From the NCBI RefSeq assembly GCF_004343775.1, contig NZ_PTXL01000002.1, positions 372,001 to 436,000 on the forward strand: a stretch of DNA of 64,000 nt. Reading direction: 5' to 3'. Position 1 is the first letter of the stretch, and each line of letters opens with the position of its first letter. Below the pieces are notes generated by a model. That model did not search any database and was not told where the DNA came from. It worked only from the letters and a program-made list of their open reading frames with translations. A program made the translations under genes and the position numbers. Below, in pieces: positions 47,526-56,998 of the stretch. This stretch comes from Burkholderia sp. SRS-46. GTDB taxonomy: Bacteria; Pseudomonadota; Gammaproteobacteria; Burkholderiales; Burkholderiaceae.

Positions 47526-48719
47526 TCACGACGATGAACGCGAACCGGCACCGAGGCTCGACACGAATGCCGCGATGCGCTCGCACGCGTCGGCCAGTTG
47601 CGCATCGTCGACGACGAAGCCGAAGCGCACGAAACCCGATGCGGTGTCGCCGAACGCGCTCGCGTCGAGCAGCGCGACCTGCTTCGCGCGGAACAGCCCC
47701 CACGTGAACGCATGGGCGTCGAGCCCCGTGCCGCGCACGTCGACCATCATGAACATCCCGGCCTCCGGCAGCAGGCAGCGCAGCCCCGGCACGTCGCGCA
47801 GGCGCGCGTAGGCGAGGTCGCGGCGGCGCCGGTAGAGTTCGCGCATGTCCGCGACGATCGCGGCCTTGTTGTCGAGCGCGGTGACGGCCGCCTGCTGGAT
47901 GAAGCCCGGCAGCCCATACAGCATGCAGAGCGCGAGCCGTTCCGCATGCTCGATCAGTTCCGTCGGGCCGATCGCCCAGCCGACCCGCCAGCCCGGCATC
48001 GCATGCGATTTCGACAGGCTGCCGATCGTCACCGTGCGTTCGGCCATCCCGGGCAGTGACGCGATGCTGACCATGTCGCGCTCGAACGTCAGCGCCGCAT
48101 ACACCTCGTCGGACACGACCCACAGATCGCGCTCGCATGCGAGCCGCGCGATCCGTTCGAGGTCGGCGCGCGGCATCACGACGCCGGTCGGGTTGCACGG
48201 CGTCGCGAAGAAGATCGCCTTGGTGCGCGACGTCACGGCCGCTTCGAGCGCGTCGAAGTCGAGATGAAAACCGCGCGACGCGTCGACGGGCACCGGCACG
48301 AGCGTCGCGCCCGACGCGCGCACGCTCGCTTCGTAGGTGAGGTACATCGGCTCCGGCACGATCACCTCGTCGCCTGCCTCGCACAGGCACATCGCCATCG
48401 CGAACAACGCGTTCTGCGCGCCTGCCGTCACGATCACGTGCTCCGGAGCAACTGCCTGCCCCGACGCTTTCGCGTGCTCGCGCGCGATCGCCGCCCGCAG
48501 TTCGGCCCGGCCCCGCACTTCGCTGTAGTGCGTGTCGCCGCCGCGCAGCGCGGCGACCGCGCGCTCGACGATCACGTCCGGTGTCGCAAAATCGGGATCG
48601 CCGACGCTCAGGATGATCGCCGGCTCGCCGGCGGCGACTGCCCGCTGCGCCGCGTAATGAATGTCCCATGCGCTCGTGCGCTTGCCCTGCAGGCGCTCGA
48701 CCAGCTTCGAATAGTTCAT
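47526..48719 (-). CDS. aruH: AruH-like arginine:pyruvate transaminase
   Basis: 397 aa class I/II aminotransferase. It resembles Pseudomonas AruH: an opening of type YSKLVERLQG..AWDIHY, then LSVGDPDFATP, GDTHYSEVRGRAELRAAIA, AGAQNALFAM, and the PLP lysine in SLSKSHAMPGWRVGW. AruH converts L-arginine and pyruvate to 2-ketoarginine and alanine. The decarboxylase acting next, AruI, is encoded in the neighbouring operon at 52916-54517. It follows four genes for an arginine-type ABC importer. Confidence 0.85.
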   Translation of the reverse strand: MNYSKLVERLQGKRTSAWDIHYAAQRAVAAGEPAIILSVGDPDFATPDVIVERAVAALRGGDTHYSEVRGRAELRAAIAREHAKASGQAVAPEHVIVTAGAQNALFAMAMCLCEAGDEVIVPEPMYLTYEASVRASGATLVPVPVDASRGFHLDFDALEAAVTSRTKAIFFATPCNPTGVVMPRADLERIARLACERDLWVVSDEVYAALTFERDMVSIASLPGMAERTVTIGSLSKSHAMPGWRVGWAIGPTELIEHAERLALCMLYGLPGFIQQAAVTALDNKAAIVADMRELYRRRRDLAYARLRDVPGLRCLLPEAGMFMMVDVRGTGLDAHAFTWGLFRAKQVALLDASAFGDTASGFVRFGFVVDDAQLADACERIAAFVSSLGAGSRSSS

Positions 48720-48771
48720 GCGTCCTCCATCGCGCGGCGCCCGCCCGGCCGCCGCGTCGTCAGTTGTTCAT

Positions 48772-49467
48772 TCAGCGCGGCATGCGCACGGGCACGCGCC
48801 GTTCGAGCCGGCCGAATGCGCGCTCGATCACGAAGGCCAGCGCGACGTAGATCGCCGCGATCGCCAGCAGCGGCTCGTAGGTCCGCAGCGTTTGCGCGCG
48901 GATATAGTTCGCGGCGCCCAGCACATCCATCACCGCGACCGTCGACGCAAGCGCCGTCGATTTCAGCAGCATCACGGTCTCGCCCGCCAGCGTCGGCAAC
49001 AGGATCTGGACCGCACGCGGCAGCCACACGCGCCGTGCGATCATCGACGGGCGCATCCCCATTGCGCGCGCGGCCTCGATCTCGCCCTTCGGCACGCCGC
49101 GCAAGCCTGCGCGCAACACCTCGCCGACATACGCGCCGACGCTGATCACGAGCGCGAACGCGACATACCAGAAGCCGTCGCGCAAGAACGGCCACAGCAC
49201 GCTGTCGCGCAGCGCGGGCCAGCCCGCGAACAGCGAGCCCACCCCGTAGTAGATCAGATAGATCTGCACGAGCAGCGGCGTGCCGCGAATCACTTCGGTG
49301 AAACCCTTGCTGACGCCCGCGACGACCGGATTCGGCGACAGCCGCGCGAACGCGACGACGATCGCGAGCCCGAAGCCGAATACGGCCGAGACGACGAGCA
49401 GCTTGACGGTGGTCAGCACGCCGAGCAGCAGCAGCGACCCGTTGGAAGACAGTACGCTCAGATCCAT
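48772..49467 (-). CDS. Arginine/basic amino acid ABC permease (HisM/AotM-like)
   Basis: 231 aa, about five membrane helices and the EAA loop EAARAMGMRPSMIARRVWLP. It ends with a basic tail (ERRVPVRMP). Forms a heterodimer with the permease encoded directly upstream, 49 bp away. Confidence 0.92.
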   Translation of the reverse strand: MDLSVLSSNGSLLLLGVLTTVKLLVVSAVFGFGLAIVVAFARLSPNPVVAGVSKGFTEVIRGTPLLVQIYLIYYGVGSLFAGWPALRDSVLWPFLRDGFWYVAFALVISVGAYVGEVLRAGLRGVPKGEIEAARAMGMRPSMIARRVWLPRAVQILLPTLAGETVMLLKSTALASTVAVMDVLGAANYIRAQTLRTYEPLLAIAAIYVALAFVIERAFGRLERRVPVRMPR

Positions 49468-49516
49468 GACGTTGGTCCGGTTCGATGGGAAATCAAGCGG
49501 GAGAACGCGGCACGGC

Positions 49517-50233
49517 TCACGATGCCGGCATCCACCGGCCGAAGCGCCGCTCGATCTCGCGAAACAGCACGCCGGACAGCGACGTGATCAGGAAATACAC
49601 GGCGGCCACCATCAGGTAGTAGTGCATGTATTCGCGCGTCGAGCCGGCCGCCTGCTTCGCGGTGTAGAGCAGCTCGCTGTAGCCGACCACGCTGATCAGC
49701 GCGCTGTCCTTCACGAGAATCAGCCACAGGTTCGCGAAGCCCGCCAGCGCGTACGGCGCCATCGCGGGCAGCGTCACGCGCCGGAACACGAGCCCCGGCG
49801 GCGCGCCGAACGCGCGGCCGGCCTCGATCTGCCCGTACGGGATCGCGAGGATCGCGCCGCGGATGATCTCCGCCGCATACGCGCCCTGCACGATGCCGAG
49901 CACGATCACCGCCGCCGCGAAACCGTTGATCGCGACGGGCCCGACGCCAATCGCCGTCATCAGCAGGTTGATCGCGTCGGTGCCCGCGTAGTAGAGCAGC
50001 AGGATCAGCAGCAATTCGGGCACCGCGCGGCACAGCGTCGTGTAGCCCTGTGCGATCCGTTCGAGCGCGCGCACGCCGGACAGCTTCGCGGCCGCGCCCA
50101 GCAACCCGAGCACGATGCCGGCGATGAACGCGCCGAATGAAATCTCGAGCGTCACGCCCGCGCCCTGCAGCAGCGCGACGCCCCAGCCGTCCGGGTCCAT
50201 GCCCAGGTAGCTCACCCATCCCCAACCGTTCAT
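49517..50233 (-). CDS. Arginine/basic amino acid ABC permease (HisQ/AotQ-like)
   Basis: 238 aa. Membrane helices throughout; the EAA loop is EAGRAFGAPPGLVFRRVTLP. Long periplasmic N-terminal segment (YLGMDPDGWGVALLQG). Second half of the two-permease importer. Confidence 0.92.
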   Translation of the reverse strand: MNGWGWVSYLGMDPDGWGVALLQGAGVTLEISFGAFIAGIVLGLLGAAAKLSGVRALERIAQGYTTLCRAVPELLLILLLYYAGTDAINLLMTAIGVGPVAINGFAAAVIVLGIVQGAYAAEIIRGAILAIPYGQIEAGRAFGAPPGLVFRRVTLPAMAPYALAGFANLWLILVKDSALISVVGYSELLYTAKQAAGSTREYMHYYLMVAAVYFLITSLSGVLFREIERRFGRWMPAS

Positions 50234-50284
50234 GCCGCCTCCTCGTGCATGCGTGCGTGCGCCAATATGGCCATCCTCGCGCGA

Positions 50285-51082
50285 TCAGTGCGGCCAGAGG
50301 TCGATCGGGAAATACTTCTTCGCGATCTGCGCATACTTGCCCGACGCATGCAGCTGTTCGAGTGCGGCGTCCATCTGCTGCTTCAGCGGCGCATCGGCCT
50401 TGCGCATCCCCGCGCCGACGCCGTAGCCGAAGATCGCAGGGTCCATCTTCACGCTGCCGGGGCCCTTCAGCTCGAACGCCGCCCCGTCCTTCGACTTCAG
50501 GAAATCCAGAATGCCGAGCTGGTCGAGATACATCGTGTCGATCCGGCCCGCGACGAGATCCGCGTTACAGTCGTCCTGCGTGTTGTACAGGCGTACCGTC
50601 GCGCCCTTGCCGTACGCCATCTTGATGAACTCGGCGTTCGCGGTGGAACCCTGCACGCCGATCACCTTGCCCTTCAGGCCGTCGGGCGTCAGCGTGAGCT
50701 TCGTGTTCTTCGCGCCGACGAAGGTACCCGGCGTCTCGTAGTACGGCCGCGAGAACGCGATCACCTTCTGGCGTTCCGGCGTGATCGACATCGAGTTGAA
50801 GATCACGTCGATCTTGTCGCTGAGCAGGGCCGGGATGATGCCGTCCCACGAGACTTCCTTGATCTCGCACTTCGCCTTCATATGGTCGCACAGCGCGCGG
50901 ATCAGATCGGCTTCGAAGCCGCTCCACTGGCCCGTCGGGCTCTTCATCAGGAACGGCGGATACGGTTCGGCCGCGACGCCGAAGCGCAGCACGCCCGACG
51001 ACGCATGCGCGGAACCGAGCGGCGCGAGCGCCGCGACGACGACACTGAACAGGCACAGCAGACTGCGTACGACGCGTTTCAT
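50285..51082 (-). CDS. Arginine/basic amino acid type ABC binding protein
   Basis: 265 aa. Signal peptide about 1-28 (FSVVVAALAPLGSAHASS), SBP type 2 fold: RFGVAAEPYPPFLMKSPTGQ, ALCDHMKAKCEIKEVSWDGI, FNSMSITPERQKVIAFSRPY and DTMYLDQLGILDFL. The pair of Cys around KAKCEIK and DDCNADL is typical of the histidine/arginine/octopine binding group. Ribosome site GCAAGGAG. Confidence 0.92.
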   Translation of the reverse strand: MKRVVRSLLCLFSVVVAALAPLGSAHASSGVLRFGVAAEPYPPFLMKSPTGQWSGFEADLIRALCDHMKAKCEIKEVSWDGIIPALLSDKIDVIFNSMSITPERQKVIAFSRPYYETPGTFVGAKNTKLTLTPDGLKGKVIGVQGSTANAEFIKMAYGKGATVRLYNTQDDCNADLVAGRIDTMYLDQLGILDFLKSKDGAAFELKGPGSVKMDPAIFGYGVGAGMRKADAPLKQQMDAALEQLHASGKYAQIAKKYFPIDLWPH

Positions 51083-51145
51083 GGTCGGACTCCTTGCGGG
51101 AAAGATAGATATCGGTCGGGCCGGCTCGCGAGCCGCGCCCGTCGT

Positions 51146-51952
51146 TCAGTGGCGTTGCCGGTGCGCGTTGACGAACTGGCGGCAGCGTTCGCTCTGCGGC
51201 GCGTCGAAGATCTCGGCCGGCGTACCGCTCTCCTCGACGCGCCCCTGGTGCAGGAACAGCACCTTGTTCGACACGTCGCGCGCAAACGCCATCTCGTGCG
51301 TGACGAGTATCATCGTGCGGCCTTCGCATGCGAGATCGCGGATCACCTTCAGCACTTCGCCGACGCGTTCGGGATCGAGCGCGGAGGTCGGCTCGTCGAA
51401 CAGCATGACTTTCGGCCGCATCGCCAGCGCGCGCGCGATCGCGACACGCTGCTGCTGGCCGCCGGACAGGAACGCGGGATAGACATTGCGCTTGTCGGCG
51501 AGGCCGACGCGTTCGAGCAACTGCTCGGCACGCGCGGTCGCCTCGGCGCGCGATTCGCGCAGCACGTGGACGGGCATCTCGATCACGTTCTCGAGCACCG
51601 TGCGGTGCGCCCACAGGTTGAAGCTCTGGAACACCATGCCGAGCCGCGTGCGGATCCGCTCGACCTGGCGCGGATCGGTCGGCACGGTGCGCCCCTTGCG
51701 GTCGACTTTCAGCCCGATCTCCTCGCCGTCGACGACGATGCGCCCCCGGGTCGGCGTCTCGAGCAGGTTGATGCAGCGGAGCAGCGTGCTCTTGCCCGAT
51801 CCGCTCGCGCCGATCAGGGAGATCACCTCGCCTTCGCGCGCACTCAGCGACACGCCCTTCAACACTTCCAGCTCGCCGAACCGCTTGTGCAGATCTTCCA
51901 CCTGCACGCGTTCCTCGGCGACCGATTTCACGCTCTCCACCCGCGCCAGCAT
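51146..51952 (-). CDS. Arginine/basic amino acid ABC ATPase (HisP/AotP-like)
   Basis: 268 aa. Walker A GASGSGKSTLLRC, signature [15 protein letters not shown], Walker [15 protein letters not shown] and His in VTHEMAFA. The insertion VDRKGRTVPTDPRQVERIRT is the HisP-subfamily hallmark. Start at 51952 with CAGGAGACAGC upstream. First gene of a six-gene operon from the promoter at 52039-52067. Confidence 0.95.
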   Translation of the reverse strand: MLARVESVKSVAEERVQVEDLHKRFGELEVLKGVSLSAREGEVISLIGASGSGKSTLLRCINLLETPTRGRIVVDGEEIGLKVDRKGRTVPTDPRQVERIRTRLGMVFQSFNLWAHRTVLENVIEMPVHVLRESRAEATARAEQLLERVGLADKRNVYPAFLSGGQQQRVAIARALAMRPKVMLFDEPTSALDPERVGEVLKVIRDLACEGRTMILVTHEMAFARDVSNKVLFLHQGRVEESGTPAEIFDAPQSERCRQFVNAHRQRH

Positions 51953-52038
51953 GCTGTCTCCTGTGTCGAATTCTCACGCCCGTCCCGTGCAGGATCGCGG
52001 CGTCTTGTTGAATGGCCGGCCAACCTTATGTGGAGTCG

Positions 52039-52067
52039 AGTATAGGCTCTGTTGAACGGTGGTTCAA
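52039..52067 (-). promoter_or_regulatory. Promoter of the arginine importer/aruH operon with embedded operator
   Basis: On the minus strand TTGAAC (52067-52062) and TATACT (52044-52039) are exactly 17 bp apart. The perfect dyad TTGAAC-GGTG-GTTCAA at 52052-52067 lies over the -35 box and spacer, so a dimeric repressor bound there would block the polymerase. The adjacent BetI-like TetR gene is the obvious candidate. The same layout recurs at 61910-61938. Confidence 0.75.
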
Positions 52068-52129
52068 TAGTTTCAAAAAAAACCGGAGCAAGGGTTTTCG
52101 CGGGTTTCGCGACGCTTTTGCCGGCGTAA

Positions 52130-52159
52130 TTGAACAAGCGTCCGGCACTCCCCTATAAT
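52130..52159 (+). promoter_or_regulatory. Promoter of the TetR gene
   Basis: TTGAAC (52130-52135) and a consensus TATAAT (52154-52159) with an 18-bp spacer, about 30 bp before the TetR ATG at 52190. Only a half-site TTGAAC is present, without the second arm, so autoregulation would be weaker than control of the importer operon. Confidence 0.65.
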
Positions 52160-52189
52160 CGGTGCCATACGATTCCGTAAGGTCACCAC

Positions 52190-52846
52190 GTGAAAAAGAC
52201 TCCTGGCACGGCACCGGTTCAGACGCGCAGCCGCGGCATCCGAGAAACGCCGGCGGTGCGTCAGCAATCGATCATCGACGCGACGATGCGCTGCATCGCG
52301 CGCTACAGCTATTCCGAGACGACGATCGACCGCATCTGCGCGGAAGCGAAGGTCTCGCGCGGGCTGATCAACCATCACTTCCAGTCGAAAGACGAACTGA
52401 TGGCGCAGACCTACAAGCGGCTCGCGACCGACCTGCTCGACGTGTCGCGCGCGGCGGCCGCGAACGCGACGGGCCCCGAGGAAAAGCTCGATGCGATCAT
52501 CAAGGTGTGTTTCGCGGCGCCGGTGTTCGCGCCGAAGAACGTGAAGGTCTGGCTCGGTTTCTGGAGCGTCGCGCACAGCGACCCGGTGATCCGCAAGGCG
52601 CACAAGGAGCTGTACAGCGGCTACCGGCAGGCGTTGAAGAAACTGTTCGACCAGATCGCGGAAGTGCGCGGCGGCACCGTCGACAGCGATCTCGCCGCGC
52701 TGACGCTGACGGCCGTGATCGACGGCTTCTGGCTGGAGCTTGCGCGCGACCCGACGTCGTTCACCGCGGAAGACGCGCTGGCGAGCTGCCTGCGCGTCGT
52801 CGACACGTTCCTCCCGCCGTCGAAGACGGCCCGCAAGCGGGCGTAA
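52190..52846 (+). CDS. TetR-family regulator, BetI-like
   Basis: 218 aa. The helix-turn-helix is at about residues 24-70 (AVRQQSIIDATMRCIARYSY, then TTIDRICAEAKVSRGLINHH), and the C-terminal domain (EEKLDAIIKVCF, NVKVWLGFWSVAHSDP) matches the BetI_C group, which often controls polyamine, choline or GABA-like catabolism. It diverges from the arginine importer operon and lies next to aruI (convergent). The operator dyads at 52052-52067 and 61910-61925 are probably its sites. Confidence 0.88.
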   Translation: MKKTPGTAPVQTRSRGIRETPAVRQQSIIDATMRCIARYSYSETTIDRICAEAKVSRGLINHHFQSKDELMAQTYKRLATDLLDVSRAAAANATGPEEKLDAIIKVCFAAPVFAPKNVKVWLGFWSVAHSDPVIRKAHKELYSGYRQALKKLFDQIAEVRGGTVDSDLAALTLTAVIDGFWLELARDPTSFTAEDALASCLRVVDTFLPPSKTARKRA

Positions 52847-52884
52847 CGCACGCACGCGCTGCCGTACAGCCGGCGGCGGACACG

Positions 52885-52907
52885 ACGGCCTCGCACTGCG
52901 AGGCCGT
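52885..52907. terminator. Bidirectional terminator between TetR and aruI genes
   Basis: ACGGCCTCGC (52885-52894) and GCGAGGCCGT (52898-52907) form a perfect 10-bp stem with a 3-nt loop, followed on the plus strand by TCGCGTTTTC. Placed between two converging genes. Confidence 0.78.
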
Positions 52908-52915
52908 TCGCGTTT

Positions 52916-54517
52916 TCAGGCGGCGCGGATCTCGATCAGGTATGGCGCGTCGTACGCGGCCGCTTCGCTCAGTGCGCCGGAAAGCGATGCGCCCTCGTCG
53001 ACCCGTTGCGCGCCCCACCCATACGCCCGCGCGATCGCGACGAAATCCGGCGTGTGCAGATCCACGCCGACCGGTTCCACGCCACCGTCGACCATCGCGC
53101 GCTTGATCTCCCCGTATCCGCCGTTGTTCAGCAGCACGACGATCACGCGCGCGCGATGCTGCACCGCGGTGCCGAGCTCCGCGAGCGTGTACTGGAACCC
53201 GCCGTCGCCGGCCAGGCAGACGACCGGCCGCGACGCGTCGCCGAGGCTCGCGCCCACGGCGGCCGGCAGCCCGTAGCCCAGTGAGCCGAACCCCACCGAC
53301 GCGTTGAACCAGCTGCGCGGGCGCGGCGCCGCGAAACCGACGTTGCCCGCGTAGACGATGCGCGTCGAATCGCCCACGATCGCCGCATCGGGCAACGCGT
53401 CGCGCACGCTGTCGAGCAATGCGAGGTCGCGCCGCATCTCGTCGTTCGGTTCCCGTCGCGCGGCCGCGCGGCACATCGCCGCGCGCTCGATGCCGTCGCC
53501 GTGCGCATGCGCGGGCGCATCGGCTGGCCAGATACGCCGGAGTGCGCGCACGGTTTCGCCGACGTCGCCGAGCAGCGGCAGCGCGGGCACCGCGTTGCGG
53601 CACAACTGCTGCGGATCGATGTCGATTCGCACGAGCGGCGCGGGCATCGCGAAGCTGCGCGTCGCATACAGGTCGTAATCGGTCGGCCCCAGCTCGGTGC
53701 CGAGCGCGATGATCAGGTCGCTGTCGCGCATCAGCGCGCGCACCGCGTCGCTCGACGCCGACCAGGCAATGCCGAGCGGATGCGCGGGCGGCAGCACGCC
53801 GCGCCCGTTGATCGTCATCACGACCGGCGCGTCGAGCGCTTCCGCGAGCCAGCGCACGTCGTCGGCCGCGTCGAGCGCGCCGCCGCCCGCGAGGATCAAG
53901 GGCGCGCGCGCGGCGGCCGCCTTCGCGCGGAACGCGTCGATGCCGTCGGCCGACGCGGGGCCCGGCGCGATGCGCGGCGGCGCAGCCGGCACGGGTGGCA
54001 GCGCATCGGCAGGCGCCGCGAGCACGTCGAGCGGGATCTCGATGTGCACGGGACGCGGGCGGCCGCCCGAAAACACCGCGAACGCGCGCGCGATCGCCTG
54101 CGGCAGCGCGTCGGCGCGCGGCACCGTGTAGCTGAACGCGGCCACGTTGTCCGCGAACGCATGCTGGTCCGGCAATTCGTGCAGATGGCCGTTGCCCGAG
54201 CCGATGTCACCGGACGCGTTGACGCTCGAGATGACCAGCATCGGGATCGAATCCGCATAGGCCTGCGCCATCGACGTCGCAATGTTCGTCATGCCCGGCC
54301 CGGTGATGACGAAGCACACGCCAGGCTTGCCGGTCGCGCGTGCATAGCCGTCCGCCATGAAGCCGAGGCCCTGCTCGTGGCGCGCGCTCACGTGACGCAG
54401 CGCACTGCCGGCGAGGCCGCGGTACAGCTCGATCGTGTGCACGCCGGGAATGCCGAACACCGTGTCGACGCCATACGCTGCAAGCAGGTCGACGAGGTAC
54501 ATGCCTACTGTTTTCAT
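52916..54517 (-). CDS. aruI: AruI-like 2-ketoarginine (5-guanidino-2-oxopentanoate) decarboxylase
   Basis: 533 aa thiamine-diphosphate enzyme. Catalytic Glu in SARHEQGLGFMADGYARATG (about 50), and the ThDP/metal motif AGDGGFQYTLAELG ... LLNNGGYGEIK near 440. Of the acetolactate synthase-like family; assigned as AruI because a matching aruH-like transaminase is in the adjacent regulon and both belong to the arginine transaminase route, in which AruI gives 4-guanidinobutyraldehyde. Start at 54517 with GGAAAACAC upstream. Last gene of a nine-gene operon. Other 2-oxoacid decarboxylations remain possible. Confidence 0.82.
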   Translation of the reverse strand: MKTVGMYLVDLLAAYGVDTVFGIPGVHTIELYRGLAGSALRHVSARHEQGLGFMADGYARATGKPGVCFVITGPGMTNIATSMAQAYADSIPMLVISSVNASGDIGSGNGHLHELPDQHAFADNVAAFSYTVPRADALPQAIARAFAVFSGGRPRPVHIEIPLDVLAAPADALPPVPAAPPRIAPGPASADGIDAFRAKAAAARAPLILAGGGALDAADDVRWLAEALDAPVVMTINGRGVLPPAHPLGIAWSASSDAVRALMRDSDLIIALGTELGPTDYDLYATRSFAMPAPLVRIDIDPQQLCRNAVPALPLLGDVGETVRALRRIWPADAPAHAHGDGIERAAMCRAAARREPNDEMRRDLALLDSVRDALPDAAIVGDSTRIVYAGNVGFAAPRPRSWFNASVGFGSLGYGLPAAVGASLGDASRPVVCLAGDGGFQYTLAELGTAVQHRARVIVVLLNNGGYGEIKRAMVDGGVEPVGVDLHTPDFVAIARAYGWGAQRVDEGASLSGALSEAAAYDAPYLIEIRAA

Positions 54518-54569
54518 GTGTTTTCCATTCTTCAGGACAGGTTTCAGAATCGTACGCCGGCCCATGCCG

Positions 54570-55208
54570 TCAGCGCGCGAGCCCCGGCAGCAGCTCGCGG
54601 ACGCCTTGCGCGAGCATCTGGAACGCGATCGCGGTCAGCACGATGCCGGACAGCCGCTCGACCAGCGTCCTGCCGATCTCGCCGAGCCGGCGGCACCACG
54701 ACGCCGAGCATGCATACGTGAGCCCGATCACGCCGGCATGCAGCACGCAGGCGGCGCTCAAGGCCAGCAGGTCGGCCGGCGTATGGAAGCGCGTCGCGGT
54801 CGTGATCACGAGCGACATCACCGCGCTGCCGATCGACAGCGGAAAGATCAGCGGCACCGCGATGTAGTTGCGCCATTGCCCGTGCTCGAGGCGCGTGTCG
54901 CTGCCGCTGCGCTCGTCGTTCGCCGTCCCGCGCATCATCGGGATCGACCACAGGCACAGCATGAGGCCGCCGGTCAACGTCAATGCGCCGAGCGTGAGGC
55001 CGAGCATGCGCAGCAGGAACTGACCGCTCCATACCCCGCCGATCATCAGCGTCGCGATCCACGCGAACAGCCTGAACGCGATCCGCCGCTGCGTCGCGTC
55101 CGGGAAATGCCCGGTGACCGCCGCATACATCGGGATCGCGACGGGCGGACAGAACAGCGTCAGCAGGCCCGTCAGGAACAGCAGCACGTCGCTCGACGTC
55201 AGGGTCAT
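54570..55208 (-). CDS. MarC/NAAT-family membrane protein
   Basis: 212 aa with six membrane helices. LLTLFCPPVAIPMYAAVTGH near residue 12 and NYIAVPLIFPLSIGSAVMSL are MarC-family hallmarks. Start at 55208 (ATG) preferred over a GTG at 55217. Members are putative neutral amino-acid exporters. Placed between etfA and aruI; it may export an amino acid by-product such as alanine. Confidence 0.85.
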   Translation of the reverse strand: MTLTSSDVLLFLTGLLTLFCPPVAIPMYAAVTGHFPDATQRRIAFRLFAWIATLMIGGVWSGQFLLRMLGLTLGALTLTGGLMLCLWSIPMMRGTANDERSGSDTRLEHGQWRNYIAVPLIFPLSIGSAVMSLVITTATRFHTPADLLALSAACVLHAGVIGLTYACSASWCRRLGEIGRTLVERLSGIVLTAIAFQMLAQGVRELLPGLAR

Positions 55209-55269
55209 CGTTCGCACTCGGATGCGGTCGGGTGGATGAAAGGTGCAATGGCATCGCAGCGGCGCGTCG

Positions 55270-56205
55270 TCAGCCGAGTTCGGCGCGGAGTTCGGGGACC
55301 GTCGAGAACAGGTCGCCGACGAGGCCGTAGTCGGCCACGCTGAAGATCGGTGCTTCGGGATCCTTGTTGATCGCGACGATCACCTTCGAATCCTTCATGC
55401 CGGCCAGGTGCTGGATCGCACCCGAGATACCCACCGCGATGTACAGCTGCGGCGCGACGATCTTGCCGGTCTGGCCGACTTGATAGTCGTTCGGCACGTA
55501 GCCCGCGTCCACCGCCGCGCGCGATGCGCCGAGTGCCGCTTGCAGCTTGTCCGCCAGCGGCTCCAGCACCTTCGTGTAGTTCTCGCCGCTGCCCAGGCCC
55601 CGGCCACCCGACACGATGATGCTCGCGCTGGTGAGTTCCGGACGGTCCAGCTTCGTCACTTCGCGGCTCACGAATTGCGACTTGCCCGCATCCGCCGCTG
55701 CGTCGATCTTCTCGACCGCTGCGCTGCCGCCTTCCGCTGCCACCGGGTCGAAGCCCGTTGCACGCACCGTGATCACCTTGATCGGGTCGCTCGATTGCAC
55801 CGTGGCAATCGCGTTGCCCGCGTAGATCGGGCGCTCGAACGTGTCGGCCGAATCGACCGCCGTGATGTCCGAGATCTGCGCGACGTCCAGCTTCGCAGCG
55901 ATGCGCGGCGCGATGTTCTTGCCGTAGGCCGTCGCCGGCGCGAGGATGTGCGAGTAATCCTTCGCGATGTTCAGCGCCGTCGCTTCGACGTTTTCCGCCA
56001 GGCCGGCGGCCAGTTGCGGCGCGTCGGCCAGCAGCACCTTCGCAACGCCCGCGATCTTCGCTGCCGCATCCGCCGCGCCCTGCGCGCCGTGGCCCGCAAC
56101 CAGCACGTGGATGTCGCCGCCGATCTTCGCGGCCGCCGCCACAGTGTTCAGCGTTGCCGCCTTGATCGACGCGTTGTCGTGTTCTGCAATCACCAGAATC
56201 GTCAT
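55270..56205 (-). CDS. etfA: Electron transfer flavoprotein alpha subunit
   Basis: 311 aa, full length. FAD-binding C-terminal part shows [12 protein letters not shown], then [20 protein letters not shown] followed by [10 protein letters not shown] and [12 protein letters not shown], the classic ETF-alpha set. It passes electrons from acyl-CoA or similar dehydrogenases to ETF:quinone oxidoreductase. Downstream of etfB by 15 bp. The acyl-CoA dehydrogenase at 62817-63974 is a likely electron donor. Confidence 0.96.
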   Translation of the reverse strand: MTILVIAEHDNASIKAATLNTVAAAAKIGGDIHVLVAGHGAQGAADAAAKIAGVAKVLLADAPQLAAGLAENVEATALNIAKDYSHILAPATAYGKNIAPRIAAKLDVAQISDITAVDSADTFERPIYAGNAIATVQSSDPIKVITVRATGFDPVAAEGGSAAVEKIDAAADAGKSQFVSREVTKLDRPELTSASIIVSGGRGLGSGENYTKVLEPLADKLQAALGASRAAVDAGYVPNDYQVGQTGKIVAPQLYIAVGISGAIQHLAGMKDSKVIVAINKDPEAPIFSVADYGLVGDLFSTVPELRAELG

Positions 56206-56220
56206 TTCTTTCCGCTCCCC

Positions 56221-56976
56221 TTACAGCACCTTGGCTTCGGTCTTCAGCTTCTCGACCAGCGTCTTCACGTCCGGCACCTTCACGCCGGCCGCGCGCTTCG
56301 GCGGCTCCACCACCTTCAGCGTCTTCAGACGCGGCGCGACGTCCACGCCCAGGTCTTCCGGCTTCACGGTTTCCAGCGGCTTCTTCTTCGCCTTCATGAT
56401 GTTCGGCAGCGTCACGTAGCGCGGCTCGTTCAGGCGCAGGTCGGTGGTGATCACCGCCGGCAGCGTCAGCGACAGCGTTTCCGCGCCGCCGTCGACCTCG
56501 CGTGCGACCGTCGCCTTGCCGTCGGCCACCGTCACCTTCGACGCGAACGTCGCCTGCGGCAGGCCGGCCAGCGCGGCCAGCATCTGGCCGGTCTGGTTCG
56601 AATCGTCGTCGATCGCCTGCTTGCCGAGGATCACGAGCGAAGGCTGTTCCTTGTCGACCAGCGCCTTCAGGATCTTTGCGACGCCGAGCGGCTCGACGCC
56701 GTCGTTCGACTCGACGAGGATCGCGCGATCCGCACCGATCGCCAGCGCCGTACGCAGCGTTTCCTGCGCTTGCGCGACGCCCACCGACACGGCCACCACT
56801 TCGGTCGCCACACCGCCCTCCTTCAACCGCACCGCTTCCTCAACCGCGATTTCATCGAACGGGTTCATCGACATCTTCACGTTCGCAATGTCGACCCCCG
56901 TGTTGTCCGACTTCACGCGGACCTTCACGTTGTAATCGACCACCCGCTTCACCGCCACCAGTACCTTGATGCTCAT
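56221..56976 (-). CDS. etfB: Electron transfer flavoprotein beta subunit
   Basis: 251 aa. [20 protein letters not shown], then [20 protein letters not shown], and the AMP-binding/recognition-loop region [20 protein letters not shown] are diagnostic. GGGGGATGA precedes the start. It may be an extra copy of the housekeeping etf pair dedicated to this operon. Confidence 0.96.
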   Translation of the reverse strand: MSIKVLVAVKRVVDYNVKVRVKSDNTGVDIANVKMSMNPFDEIAVEEAVRLKEGGVATEVVAVSVGVAQAQETLRTALAIGADRAILVESNDGVEPLGVAKILKALVDKEQPSLVILGKQAIDDDSNQTGQMLAALAGLPQATFASKVTVADGKATVAREVDGGAETLSLTLPAVITTDLRLNEPRYVTLPNIMKAKKKPLETVKPEDLGVDVAPRLKTLKVVEPPKRAAGVKVPDVKTLVEKLKTEAKVL

Positions 56977-56998
56977 TCATCCCCCGGAATGGATTCGT